Shown here in pieces: positions 25,661 through 38,589 of a DNA stretch of 64,000 bases. Numbering within the stretch: position 1 is the first letter of the stretch; every line of letters begins with the position of its first letter. The stretch spans positions 6,342,072 through 6,406,071 of the forward strand of contig JACDOX010000031.1 of the NCBI GenBank assembly GCA_014549065.1, written 5' to 3'. The notes beneath the pieces were generated by a model. The model worked only from the letters and a program-made list of their open reading frames with translations. It searched no databases and was not told the DNA's origin. The position numbers and the translations under genes are program-made. This DNA is from Cardinalis cardinalis. Taxonomy: Eukaryota > Chordata > Aves > Passeriformes > Cardinalidae.

Positions 25661-28600
25661 AACTGGAATGGAGAAGAGAGAAGATGGGAATTGAAATTTA
25701 TAAAATGATAANATAGTTTAAGCATGAAACAAGAGGAAGAGTGAGAGGAAGGGAACAGGACTGGCCCATGAGGCTTTGTGAGGCAGCTGGAGCTGTATGT
25801 TCTTGAGATTAGTGCAGGCTGAGGGGTTTAAGATACAAACCATCTTGATTTTCTATAGTTTGTGTGCATGACCAGGGATATTAATGGGGGATGTGCTCCA
25901 GAAAGTCCCACAAGTGCAAGTGTGGGGGGCAGCTTGGGCCTGAATAACTTATTGATGTACCATAAATCTTTTGGCTTTGGAGGAAGGGAGGTGAACCCTG
26001 TTTCCTGGCTGAGGGAATGAGTTGAGAAAAAGTACTTGCTGTTTCTTCTGAATGATTATAAGTGGGGAATGAGAGAGTTTGAAAAAATGCTCCTGCTTGT
26101 TTTCAAAGCACATACCCTTGCTGAGGCAGGAACTCTTATGTGATAAAATATACAGTTATTTGAGACTGGAACATGTCCTCTATTGGCACTGTGGAAAACA
26201 TGTCTTACTTGGTTAAATGTTAACTATGCACTGCAGACAATAAAGGTGTGGTGTTGAGGATGCAGAAGATTCAGGTGAAATAGTGACACTTTCACTGGTG
26301 TACATTTGTTAGTTCCCATTAACTTTTACTTCCAGTTGATTGGTTTTAAATGGACAGAGTGAAAGTGAGGTCCTATTTTGGACCTTTTGTGATGGAAAAC
26401 TATCAGTTCTAAACTTACCAAGCATTTTATAATTAAGTTTTAGAGGGGCAATAGATTGAAAAATTAATTCCAAGGTAAAAGTAGGTTTGCAATTTTTTAA
26501 AATGTTGATGTCATTTAAGAGGTAAAAAGCCAGTTCAAAATAAATAAGTGAAATAAGGATAACAGCAACATTCCCCTCCCCAGAATTCAGTCTAAAAATT
26601 TTAGTTAATGCTGAGCACTAAAAAAAAGTTATTACAGTATTAATTGATTTTCCTCTGTGTTTTATAGAAGCAGAAAGATTAAGACAAATATTTTGCTTGG
26701 AATATGTCTGTCCTAGATTAAGGGAGGGAGTGAGAGATTGCTTTGAAAATTTCCTTGTAGAAAGCTTCTGGTATAATTTTACAACTGAGTGAGTTAGTTT
26801 GTGATAGCATTGAGATTTGGGATGTCCCTGCAAATTGATTCTTTTTAAGTATTATTCTTTTTATTGCTGATTACTTATGGGTTTTATTACATGCAACTTC
26901 TCTTTTCTCCACTGACATGCAGACTAAGTAGCTAACAGTATGCTGTAGTTGGTAGCCAAAAATGTCCCAAAGCAGATGTTTCTATTGTCAGAGCAAAGAA
27001 ACCACACATATGCTTATACACATCACCAGTGTTTTCTTTTTTTTTTTTTAATATTTGGTACCAGGCTCTTGTTACCTCTTTTCTTGCACTGAAGAAGGAA
27101 TAAATAATATAAAAAGAAAAAAAAATCAAAAAACCACCCCCAAAAATAACAACTATGATTTTCATAATTTTTACATATACAAAAAGAAATCCAAAACAGT
27201 TAGAAAAGATCAACTTATACATTTTGGACTTTCTCAATCAATCCTTACTCTTCTTTATGGTTGGACTGTTCCTGTAATTTTCATTTGAGAGTGCATAATG
27301 TATCCGGTACTATATTTACAGAGGCTTGCAATGCCTTATGGTGACATTCTGTTTATTATCACTCTTGACTTGTCAGGTAATCCAAATTATTTTACTGAAA
27401 ACTTTAGATCTTTTTCATAAATATTTGATGTGCTTACACAACCTGAGGTCTTAGATTTTATATAAGTCTCGAGAAAAATGCAAAATCATTTTTTCATGAA
27501 AGTGATTTTGCTCAGTTAAAAAAAAAAGTGAGTGCTTAGAGGTTTTGTCCACCATTTCTTACCTTTTTGTTATGTTTTTTAAATTTTGAGGAATTCAGCA
27601 AGCCATTTATATTTCTTTTTATATTCCTCTTAGCAATAATTTTCAAAATTGTATGCTATTAGTGGTTTTTAAGTGCTTAGTTTTTGACATCTGTTCTGTG
27701 TAACTTGTTACTCAGCTTAATAGTTTTAATAGTAAATAAATTTCTTTTCATAACTGGTCTAAGTGTTCGTTGCACAACTGGAGATTTGGGAACTGTTTCT
27801 ATGTATTTTTCAGGTTAACTAGTAAGAAATCTCTAAAGATTTGTATGCACTTTTATTCCTGTGTTCTTAATTGTATAAGCTTGTCACTGCACATAAAATT
27901 GGTAGTTTCATAAAAGGGATTTTTTGTAACTTTATATTACTAGTCTAGTTCATTAAAAGTGGACTAATTTTACATCTGTTTTTGCAATGGCTATTTATAT
28001 ATTTTTTTGTTTTCAGCAGGAGAATGGTAAATTCTCTATAACCAGTATTTTCATGCCTGATATAAGACAATTTTGTAGGCTTATTCACAAATGGCTGCAG
28101 CTGAACCTTTGCATGCTATGCTATATTANTGACATGAAATCTGACTTATTTTTGTTAATGACTAATTCAGGAGATAATGATATCTTTCACTTTTATTTAG
28201 ATTATAGAGAACACAGGACAATTTTGGTAGATTTTAAAGAGAGAATATATCTTCATGTTTCTTGTGAACTTCCAGTGTTTTTGATAATGAACAAACCTGG
28301 GAATTTTAATTTAAATGAGACTGTCATGCTTATCTTAAGGCTTAGGTAGAATTTTGCCCAGAAGATGGATATAACCTGCCAGTCATTAAGAGATGATTTA
28401 GAAAAAACCCTTAAAGGTTAATATGTTTAATAATCCTGCTGCATGTGATTATGAACTCAGTAACAAAAAGAGGAGAGAAGTTGGAATTTTTGGCAAATTT
28501 TTAACCTTTTTATACTGTATAAAATGACAAATCAATGAGGTGGAAGGAGAATGACAGTCTCTCTCATTCTGTTTTCATCACCAATATCTGTTATTTACTT

Positions 28601-29099
28601 GCTGCATCGTGACTGAAGGACAGCAGAACTCTAGACACTGGGTATTAGATACACTTATGAAGATCAAATATATGAGTAAGACATTTGATTTTTTTTAATT
28701 TATCATTTTTATGGTAGTGAGTTTTGTTTTAATCTAGGAACTTTTTATTAGAGATATTATGATAATCCACAAGCCACTGATACCTTCAGCAGTCATCATC
28801 TTTCAGATTTCTTCTCTCTGAAATTAAAATGAGTCCCTGAGTGCTGCAGATACAATCTGTTTGATGGCATGTTTATGTTTTTATGAGTTTCTACGAGATG
28901 AACAGGAAAGAGAGTTCTACAGAGAAGCACAGCTTTTCACCTAGTATGTCAATACAGTCAGTATCCACTACAGAATCATATGTATATTCAGTATTGTATA
29001 TACAAATATATATCAGGGGAGCAGTTAGCAGGTGCATTAAATTGTGGGCTATTTTCCCTAAGTAACATTGCAAGTATTGGTAAGCCACAAGGGGATCTT
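25661..29099. other. Non-coding stretch, no confident gene
   Basis: No transposon or RNA gene is recognised. A 120-codon open frame on the plus strand (27987-28349) follows a polypyrimidine tract ending in CAG. Its translation shows no known domain and its composition reflects AT-rich DNA, so I treat it as chance. Poly-T and poly-A runs near 27.04 and 27.12 kb are simple low complexity. Confidence 0.5.
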
Positions 29100-29525
29100 T
29101 CTGTTCTTTTTTTCAAGAAGAGAATTTTCATGTTTAGTTTCTCCTCATTTGTTTCCTCCAGTCTTCCTTGCTCTCAGTTTCTCCTTCACATTCTTCTGCC
29201 CTGCTCCTGTCACACTCATCCTGTGCAATACTGCACTCTCCCATACCTGCTCACTGCCTCTTACATTTTCTCAGGTGTGGTCTGTCTCTTTCACGGGCTC
29301 TCTTGTGGGTGCTATCATTCTATGTCTTATTACTTATCCTTGCACACTCACTTTCTTGCTCTTGCTACCTTGTTTTCCCTTGTTTATATGATTTCTCTTA
29401 CACTCACTCCCTTTCTTATTTATGCTCTTGAATTCTTATTCTCTTTCATTCTCCTGTGCACTGTATGTCTCTGTCTCTTCTATTCTCTCACTCCTCTCAA
29501 ACTTATTGTATCTTATTTTTTTTAA
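29100..29525 (+). repeat. Pyrimidine-rich low-complexity tract
   Basis: About 400 bp of the plus strand is dominated by C and T with scattered CACTC, CTCTC and TTCTT words, like a decayed CT/CACT repeat. Stop codons are rare where purines are rare. This explains the overlapping frames of up to 181 codons here, whose translations are strings of Ser, Leu, Phe and Cys with no domain. I reject them as genes. Confidence 0.7.
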
Positions 29526-32297
29526 AGGAAAATATGAGGGGATTTTTTAGCCAGAAAGTGGTCAGGTATTAGTGACCATTATGGTCTGGTTTTTAAAGTT
29601 ATTAGAAATGCCTCTCCCTGAATTAATGTACAAGTCTCTGACAGTGACACAAGTTAGGTTGATCACCAGGCACAATACTGCTTTATGAACATCCTTAATT
29701 GAATTTGTAGGTGAGATTTTTTTTTTTTCTTTGAGATGATCCCTCCCTCTTCCTTCCACCCCCTCCCTGCCTTCAATCAAGTCGTTGCTTGGAGGCAAAG
29801 AGGGTAAGGGGAGAAGGGAAAGAAGCTCATTTAGCAGCCACGGTAGACATAAGCATCATAGTACCAATCAATCAACACAAATGCTTTCCCACTGAGACTC
29901 CTCTGTGACCTTGAGGAGTGTGACAAATGACTTAGAGGACAGAACAGACAGAAGGTTTGTGATAAACCAAAAAATTGTGTTCTTCTGGGTGATGAAGAAA
30001 AATAAAAATGAAGAGTGAGGGTAGATACATATTTGGTTTGAACAGGAGTCGATAAATTCTGTAACTATCTTTCACTGTGCTGGCAGTGGTTAGCAGAGTT
30101 TACTGTCACAGTAATCAAGACTTCTTCAATAAACCTCACTGCAGTGTTTACAGTACTTCTTTTTTGTGCAGTACTCCCCTGCTTTATGGCTCTGAGCTCT
30201 CAGCTGTGCCTGGAGGTAGTAGCAGTTATTGATAACTAATTCCAGAGGCAACATATCTCTTCAAATTCATGTTGAGGGAAAATAATCAGCAGAGTGAATC
30301 ACTTAACCTGGACAGACTTCNCTCACTCTGAAATCTGCAGCACATTAACTCAGTCATGAGAAGATTATTATTAATCATAAATATTTGATACATCAATAAG
30401 TGCAGCAACTTACAGTCTGGTTGTAGATACAATTTCAGCAGATTTTTAAAAGCTATTTTTACTTTTTTTTTTTAATAGAGAAGCTGAAATAAGAAATCTT
30501 TTTTGTATTTATTGTGTATCTATGAATCTAGTGCAGTATGGAGAAGAGTGCATTTTCTTGCACGTGTCAATATATGTCTAGCCTAAGCAGAAAACATTTT
30601 TAGGAGAAAGATCTTTTCCCACATTATTCATTCTTAGTGTCTCCTTCAGAATGCAGATTGGTATTTTCTTTACTGAGTCNTCCCATTCATTTTTTTTCTA
30701 GTTCCTTTGACCCTTATCAACATGGCTCTCTGTATTTGCTCAGTGTTAAGCACCTAGTAATTGTATTTGCTATTATGGATTTCAGCTAGCCAAACCACTG
30801 ATACTCTTGGTACTATACTTAGATCCCTCTACTTTCCAGCTCTGTAAAAAAGACCCCAAACAAACAACTAGTCATCCTTCTGATGAAATATAGACTGTCA
30901 AATGCACATCAGAGATTAGTAATGCTTGNTCTCCATAATTGACATTACATTCAAATGCATACAGTCTATAAAACTAATTTTCCAATGTCATTGCAGGAAT
31001 TTAGAAAACTATTTCCCTTCATAGTCATTTCTTTGTTCTGGGTGGAAGAGATCTATTACAAACAAATTTGAGGACTTCATTTTTTTCTAATGACAGACTG
31101 CATTTTGCAGTGCAAGAAAAGGTATTTTTGGTTCATTAGACTCAGTAACAGCGCTAGTAATCCAAAGTCTGAATGAAAGAAAGTGTCATGTGTTGGNGGA
31201 AGCAGGCAGTTAAGTGTCATCATCCTTCTAATGATGCTGAAAGCAGGTCAGACCNACTGGTAAAATGCCCAGATCTCCCTTGTAGCAGCTATAATCTGGT
31301 ATATGTCTGATGTTTTAGTGTATCAGAATTATGAGTTAGAATAAAGCATTACCTTTTGAAGAGTTGACATAATTTACAGAAATATAGTCCACTTTAAAAA
31401 TGAGTAAGTGACAAGCCCTGTGAGGTCCTTGGAAATGACAGGAGAAAGTAGTCTGTTCCTGTTTCAAAAGACTTGTGTTAAATATACCAACAAGGTAATT
31501 CACTATCAGAAGGCCACAAATATGTATCAAGAAATTAATCAGAAAATTGATTGTTCCTGGGGATTTTAATGANGTAAGTAACCCATCCCTGTATAAAATT
31601 TAAAATCTTTAGGACCTTGCTCAAGGTAATCTTGTTTTAAAAGTGTTAAAAAAAGTGTCAGATTTAGCTGAACTTTTCATTCAGGTAAGGCCAAATTGGT
31701 ACTGTACAACTTTGCAGCCCATTTATCCCCTCATTTGCCCTAATGAGGGCCTTCAGAATGAGTCTGACAATGGTAAATGACAGAAAAGTGGGATTATAGG
31801 TTGGTGTGATGGAAAAGATATCAAAAGAATGGTTGATGTCTTAAGCCATTAAGACTGAATTGCATTCTTAGGTGCTATGCTCTATTAATATGAGTAACTA
31901 TGCTCAAATGTANAATACAAAACTGTAACTTTCTTTCCAGTAGATGTTTCATATGCAAGATAAGATATTTTGCCTGACATTACCAGAAAGCCAATAAATG
32001 GTTTTAAAGAACTTCAGCTTCTCCAAGGAAGAGTTATGGAGATTTTTGTTTATTTGTTGTTTTTTTTTTTAACATTGGATCGCTGATTATCATGTTGACA
32101 TGTTGTCCATTTGGAATTAATTTATTTTAGTTGGATCAAGTTTGTATCTACCAAAAGTAACTACTTTTGGTTAATCTTAAAATAAACCCAAAAGAACAAA
32201 CTGACAAAAAACTTTTGAAAGTATCTTCAAGGACAGGGAAGCATGAGCATCTGGGTATTTGTATTAGTTTGGGAACACAAGACNTGTAGCTTTGTGT
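29526..32297. other. Non-coding stretch, no gene seen
   Basis: I recognise no exon, RNA gene or transposon. A purine/pyrimidine-asymmetric stretch continues near 29.73-29.83 kb, after which the DNA returns to ordinary AT-rich unique sequence. A hairpin at 32150-32171 is listed separately. Confidence 0.55.
32150..32171. other. Short perfect inverted repeat (10-bp arms)
   Basis: ACCAAAAGTA and TACTTTTGGT are exact reverse complements separated by only AC. So tight an inverted repeat is more likely a paired protein-binding site or chance than an RNA structure. Confidence 0.5.
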
Positions 32298-32299
32298 CT

Positions 32300-32392
32300 C
32301 AAAGAGATAAGGAAAATAGAACAGAAACTGGAACCCAGGTCATTAAAGCCATAAGATAACACTCTAATCACTGTACCTATCCGTTCTTTGGA
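32300..32392 (-). mobile_element. Probable ancient tRNA-derived SINE remnant (MIR/CORE type)
   Basis: On the minus strand, GTACAGTGATTAGAGTGTT resembles a tRNA-type A box with its flank. About 33 nt later CCTGGGTTCCAGTTT resembles a B box (GGTTCNANNCC). Then comes TTTTCCTTATCTCTTTGAG, similar to the TCCTCATCT segment that follows the tRNA head in MIR-like SINEs. The order and spacing fit an eroded tRNA-SINE head. The B box is degraded, so it is not a working tRNA gene. The family assignment is from recall. Confidence 0.42.
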
Positions 32393-33584
32393 AGAAGATT
32401 ATTAATGCAACTATTTTCATCTTCTGCTTTTTAAAGTCTGTTTTCTTATAAAGTAGCAAAACACCTCAGTGGAGAGTTCTACTGCTCCTGCCTGGACTTA
32501 ATACAAATTGAACAGTAGGTTGTGTTATCAATGCCAAAAGCTTTCAGGCTCAATCCAGTTTTGATTTATCCCAAAAAAGAAAGATTAGAACATTTGATAA
32601 TAGAATGCATATCCCTGTATAAATGTTCTCTTTATATGGTGGAAGTATGGATACTTTTGGCTCATTCAGCTTATTGCTGGAGGTATGAAATACTAGAGGC
32701 CGAATATTGACGCACCAATACAGTCAGTTTAATGAAAGGACATGGTTTTGTTGGGTGAATGCAAGGTGAATTTGACTATAAAACTAGCAGTAACTCTGGG
32801 AAGTATTAAGTATGGTTTAATGTAAAAATAAATAAAGTTTTATTGGGAGGAGGAATAAAATAAAAGTTTTGAAAGGAGAGCACAGTAAAGCTAGAGNTTA
32901 ATAATTTGCATAGATAAACTTTATTACAACAAGATTTAGTTCATTAGAAAATTACGAAACATTGTGATGTAATGTTTGGGAGAATGGTATTTCAGCTGTT
33001 GTCTAATGTGTACCATTTATGCTTGTCCAGAGATTGGTAACTGTGCAGAACTTGCCCTATATAGCACACATAAACCCTAAGCAAACAAAAAAAATCCTTG
33101 TTTTGTCAAATCAGAAATCTAATCTTGTGGTTTTGGGTTTTTTTTGCCCCAGTGGAGAGGTCCAGGGACAATGAATCCTGGTTGATTTTTTATAATCTTT
33201 AAATGATTATNAAGCTAGAAGCACCATGGCTTGGTAAGGGTAATTGGGTAAATAAGGAGAATTGAGGAAGAAGAAGCCAATATTTTACCTATTCAATGGT
33301 GACATTGATTCTNAGGAGAACTTCTTAAAATTGGTACTTAAAAAAGAAGTTACGTGACCATAGCTGGGTTTAAGGGAAGGGTGTACCAGACTCATTGTCA
33401 GTAAATTCAAATTTAAGTTATTGGTAATCCTTTTAGTAACAAATATTAAACCATTACTTTTTAAACAAAACAATACAAAAAAAGAAGAAACCCACAACGG
33501 TTTGTGATCTGTATGTCCCTGAGTTTAGCCTTTAAGGAATAAAAGAAAAAGAAAGCCTCTCATACTGTAATGAAATTAATTTTA

Positions 33585-33760
33585 TTTTGCAGGCACTGGG
33601 CCCATGCCATTTCATTTCATTACCAGGATACGCTGAGCGGGCTGGAATCAGCAAGAACTACAGGCAATGCAAGCTGATGATAAGCATTTCATCATGGCCC
33701 TAAACATATTAAATTTTTAGCAATAATTTTTATCAACACCATCTTCATGGCAGGATAACA
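33585..33760. promoter_or_regulatory. Compact complex block, candidate conserved element or orphan exon
   Basis: A TTAATTTTATTTTGCAG sequence resembling a splice acceptor ends at 33593. It precedes about 110 bp of clearly higher GC containing GGCACTGGGCCCATGCC and GATACGCTGAGCGGGCTGG, with CpGs in otherwise CpG-poor DNA. The frame starting right after the AG stays open for 36 codons, to a TAA at about 33702. The peptide is not one I recognise. It could be a conserved non-coding element, a lncRNA exon or a small terminal exon. Confidence 0.25.
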
Positions 33761-36700
33761 TTTCCTCCCCTTCTTCCTTTACCCCACTCTCCCCTCGCCC
33801 CATTGGCTTTTTCTCTGCAAATACAGCTTGTACTTGGCTTTTCTGAAAACAAATTTTTAAGGAATCAATAGTTNAAAAAATATTTACAATTTAGCTAGTC
33901 CAGTAATTATTCTTAAGGCTACTGCCTCTACTTACTGAAAATGGGAAAATAAAGTTACAGTGTGAGAAGAGTAACAATAGATGAACCTCATTAGGTTTTG
34001 TGACAGTCCTTACATTTTCTCCTAAAACTAAAATATATCCCAGGGGATAATATATTCAGTTGAAGACCTCATTCCCAGATATTTTGTCTTTAGAGAATAC
34101 TTATATAGAAAAAGGAGGTATAATTCTAAAAGAAAAGGTTGTAGATTTGATATTTCTAATAATGTAGTCAACAAAATGTCACCAATTTCCAATGGTTGCA
34201 ATGGTGAAGTGGCCAAAACCCAGAAGTTCTGACTATCAGGATCAGGAGAAAACTTTATCTACTGAACTACCCAGTTGGTATCCCAGTAATCAGTGACAGA
34301 CCAAAGGGGAACGTAAAACTGCNAAACAAAGGGAGTAGGTGATGATTTTGGTTTAGTCTAGAAAGGTCTGTTCTTTCTGGGCACTTCTCTGGGTAACTGT
34401 GTAGCATCTTTAATGACAGAAAGGTGCATTTTTTAAGGACACTCCATTTAAGGACACTCAAAGCACAACAAACCTGATGCTGGTTAGGGGCTAATTAGTT
34501 GCAAAAGCAACTCGAGAGTAGCTGAGGGTAATCTTAATTCTATTTATAATGAATTATGTTCTTACATAGGACTATAATATAGCTCATCACTGAAAATTTG
34601 GTTTTAAGCAAATACATTTTTTACATTTTGCCTGATATTTAATATTACTGAGTGGTCTGCTGGGGAAGAAGACCACACTCACAGATATGTTAACTGGTAA
34701 AGCCAGCACGCCTAATATCAGGATATAAATCAGGAAAACCTGAAAACTCAACTGCTCCTTCACTAACCTGTAAAGCTTGATATGAAGCTTGTAGTGCAAG
34801 AATCTAGGGGAAAGAAACAGTTAGTGATGATATTTATACANGCAATCACTGGACATAGATGGAGTAAGTAGGGAGAATGCTTCAAGATCCTAAAGAAATT
34901 TTTAACAACTGTGTACAGCTTCTCCTTTAGCTCTTTCTCATGCTTTATACAGAAATCTATCCTGCTTCACTATCTCGTATTTCTGGTTCCTAGTCTTACT
35001 GTTAAGAAGAAAATGTGTTTGCAAGTGTTTGCAAGTGAAAGAGTAAGGGCTGGTAGCAGTGGAAATTGGAAAATTAGTAGGCATACCACCATCTTGTTTA
35101 AAGAAACACCCTGGGGTTTGAGAAAAACTGATTGTTACATTATGCTTGGAAACATGGGGAGGATGGGCTTTATCTGATAGGTACCTGTCCCCCTTTAATG
35201 TAATTCTTGCTTGCACTCAAAAGGAAAAAAGGANAAGTTAAAGGAAAAACTGCTGGAAAAAATTTCTCTGTCAATTCTAACATAGAATATTACCATTTTT
35301 AAGCATAAAGTTATTATAATTTAGATTATTATTAATTTTTCTTCAGTTTTTGTTATATAGTATAGTATTTTACTAGATTGCATTGGTACAGCTCATCTTG
35401 CACATATTTCAAAGCTTTATGTACGTGAGATTTCTACAGGTTGTTTTGGAAAGTCTTTGGGAAATAGCAGCTGCCATTGCAATTCTTGGAAGTGGGTAAA
35501 TTATTCTTGAAAGAAAGTAGGGAGCCTAGGTACCTTCTGATATGGTTTTCATCACTGCAGTGTCTGAGCATTTCATACAGGTAAAGATAACAATAAAGGT
35601 TTTCTCCTTCTTCCTTTCCTGCTGGGAAAAATACAGCAATGGCTCTATGGGACATCTGGCACAACATATAATAAANGATTAGAGAAGTGTCTATGCCCTG
35701 AGTTATCAGACACTGGCTTGGTCCCCATGTGGCTGCATCACATTTGTCCCTATGCAGAAAGTTTAGCACAGGAAAGGCTACGGTAAATAGGGACAGAATC
35801 ATCTGTAATCTCTTTTGTGTCCATTGCACATTCAACAGGAAGTATTAAGCTTAAACTGCAGCACTGAAAACTCAGATTAAAAGTTTTTCCTGTGATAGAT
35901 GCAAAGAACTATCATCTGAAAATAGATTACCTGGAGAGACAAGAACTTGTCATCACTGAAGTTTTATTAAGAGCAGATTCAGTAAATATTTGTTAATAAA
36001 ACTATTGGCAGAGTTTTTGTCATCTCCTACAGTATGAAACAAGGGAACGACATTCTGCAATTCATTATAACCTTTTNATTTTAGATCTCAAAGGAAACAT
36101 GGACAGTGCTTCTTTCATTAGATATGCACCTAGAAATTCAGTGTGTGGCTACTTCTACAAGTGGTAATCTCATAGGCTTCTAACTCTCTCACAGCTGAAT
36201 TTTTTTTTCCTTCCTGCTGGCCTTCCTTCCTTACAACCCACAAATCCAAGAGCAGTAACAATCAGGTTGCTCAGAAATTGTATCCTTCAGTGTCCTACCT
36301 CACTAACCCATTTAGGCCTCATGACTACCTCTTTCATAAAAATATTTTGGATTTTCCTTTCACCTATCGTATATTAATAAATATTAGAACTGTGTCTTTT
36401 TTCTACTCCTCCAAGGATCAACAATAAAAAGCTCCTTCCAGTAGAAGGAAATGCAAGAAAACTTTGTCATAGAGTAGGTGGAAGTTTCAGTCAAATAGAA
36501 GGTGATTGAACTTAAAGTGGAAAGGTGAAGATGAACAATTCTCTTACCATATCAAAGAATTTATTAGTTAATTTTTTTCAGAGNCAGATAAAGTCTTTAT
36601 TCCATATGTCCTTTGATTCTACTGAAATTCTTTTCATTAAGATNTGGATGAAGACTCATGTGCTCACCAACTTACACTGAACACTTGACATATATAAAGC

Positions 36701-37557
36701 TACTTNTAGAAATGTAAAATGCAACAATTAAAAAGTAGTTTTTTCTTTATTTTAATCTATATTTAAATATTTTAATTATAAAGTTCTTAAGAACCAAAAG
36801 CAATNATTTTGTTCAAGAATATTTAAGGAAATAATCTACACAAGAAAANAGTTCCACATGCTAAGTCACAAAACCCTTAAATTTTCCTTATGCTAACATC
36901 ATCTTCAATAATTATTCAACCTCTTCCTGAACCCTCCTGTTCTCATTGCTTTCTTTTTGTTTTCTTANTATCCAGGCCAGGCATTCATTTCTCCTTTCTG
37001 TTATTTCTGTAATTTTCACAAGGGCAAATTAAATCTCCTGCATGACAGCATTATGTGACAGTCCAGTAGTTCCACAATTCCTACAAATATTCTAAGTCTA
37101 TTGCTGTCATAAGTGATGCTTCTCTGTGTGACTTTCAGAGAACAAAAGCTTTTTATTGGCAGCTGTGCTAGTTGTCCCATTCTNAGTTCTTCAAGTGAAC
37201 ATAGTGGCAGAATTCTGTTCTGGTGTGACAAAACTCCCTGAGAAATCATCTCATGCCCATCATGGATTGTACACCTCCTGATGCTGTGGAATATGAAGAA
37301 TCTTAGCAATTTCCACATGCTTCTGCTGTGCCTTTAGTCTCAGAACTTGTTTGTTTTTGTTTGTACTGAGTGGTCTTCAAACCAAGGCATCTAAATATAT
37401 TGACAGTGGCATACAACCTCCTGATTGTATTATGTTCCCTTCTGTTTTATTACCAGCATATTTTGTTCTGTGTTACTGACATTGCCATTTTAATAAGTAT
37501 GCATTTTAAATAAAAAANTAGAATTAGATTTTTTAAGACAATTTCAGTTGCCCCTGT

Positions 37558-37581
37558 TTGCATTGCTTTGTAGCAATGCAA
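37558..37581. other. Short perfect hairpin (10-bp arms, 4-nt loop)
   Basis: TTGCATTGCT at 37558-37567 is the exact reverse complement of AGCAATGCAA at 37572-37581, with loop TTGT. ATTGCAT-type cores resemble POU or C/EBP half-sites. No function can be assigned. Confidence 0.55.
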
Positions 37582-38589
37582 TTTCCCATATGCCATTTTA
37601 AAATATTTAAAGCTACCTGGCAAGTATAATTGCTCATTTGTCTTTATGCTCATTGTTAGTCTCACCAGTGTCATTTGAGCAGTTATAAGAAGGTAATACT
37701 TTGTGAAACAGTTCAGCACTAGACAAATGAAGCTATTTTACCACTCTCCAAATGCTGTTCTTGTTCACTTCCAATCAAAGCACTGTAAGTGTTGTAAAAG
37801 AAATANGAAGTTGTGGGGAAAAGTACAACGGATGGTAGCAAACAAAATCATAGTCTTGCAGGCTGTCATCAATCCATAAGTTTTCTGAAAATTTGGAAAA
37901 TATTGGCCTCTCTCTGCAAAAGTAATTCCTAGATTAAAAGAACTGCTTATGCTTTCCGTGTCCCAAAAATGTTGTCATTCATCATTAATTTATTTACAAT
38001 TGTGTTCCCCTTTTTCACCCACTTGCCTTCAGTATCCCCCTACCAAAAAAAANCCCCAAACCTGTGGGGATGAAAATTATGGAACATGGCTGCAAGGTTT
38101 TTGCTAGTATGACTAAGAGGTACTTTTCAGTTATTTTCCATCTGCCTTTATGGATCCAGGTTCTGGATTTCTAATAGAGCACTAGAGAGTAGTGACAGTG
38201 TTGTTAGATGTTGAGAAATGCTGTAGAGACAAAATGAGCATTTTTCTTAGATGTGAAACATAACTTTAAGTGTGGTTATCATTCGTCTGACATACTGTGA
38301 CTGAAAATCAGTTACCTATTCTTATCCTTTCTGAATAATCACCTTTTTTGAAAATGCAGTGATAATAAAAATATGTAAATGCAATAATAATAGTTATATG
38401 ATAATATAAATTCAAGTCTNGACATTACCTGCTGAAATCTGAATTTTCATCATCCCTGCTGATGCAATCTCAATGATACTGAGAAAAGACAGATAGTGAT
38501 TTGCAGCTACTGTGCTCCTAAAGTCTGCAACTTTCCTTATTTGCCATGAGGTGCATGTTTTACTTGTCATCAAGTCCTAAACTTCAGAC

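Larger units (their letters stand above)
32393..38589. other. Non-coding stretch, no confident gene
   Basis: No coding exon is supported. A compact block at 33.6 kb and a hairpin at 37558-37581 are listed separately. The 133-codon minus-strand frame at 35434-35835 contains no known domain and is probably chance. The interval around 36.72-36.85 kb is extremely AT-rich and has several ambiguous bases. Confidence 0.5.

Noticed and set aside
28980..29525. 181-codon plus-strand frame
   Set aside because: It lies in a pyrimidine-rich low-complexity tract where stop codons are scarce. Three overlapping frames are open, and no domain or plausible codon pattern is present.
30211..30222. let-7-like word TGGAGGTAGTAG
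   Set aside because: The first bases differ from the let-7 seed, and no complementary arm able to form a pre-miRNA hairpin is found on either side.
32300..32392. Possible functional tRNA gene on the minus strand
   Set aside because: Only A- and B-box-like words remain, the B box is degraded and the cloverleaf stems do not pair. A SINE remnant fits better.
35434..35835. 133-codon minus-strand frame
   Set aside because: No domain recognised, an ambiguous base inside it, and no exon-like boundaries.
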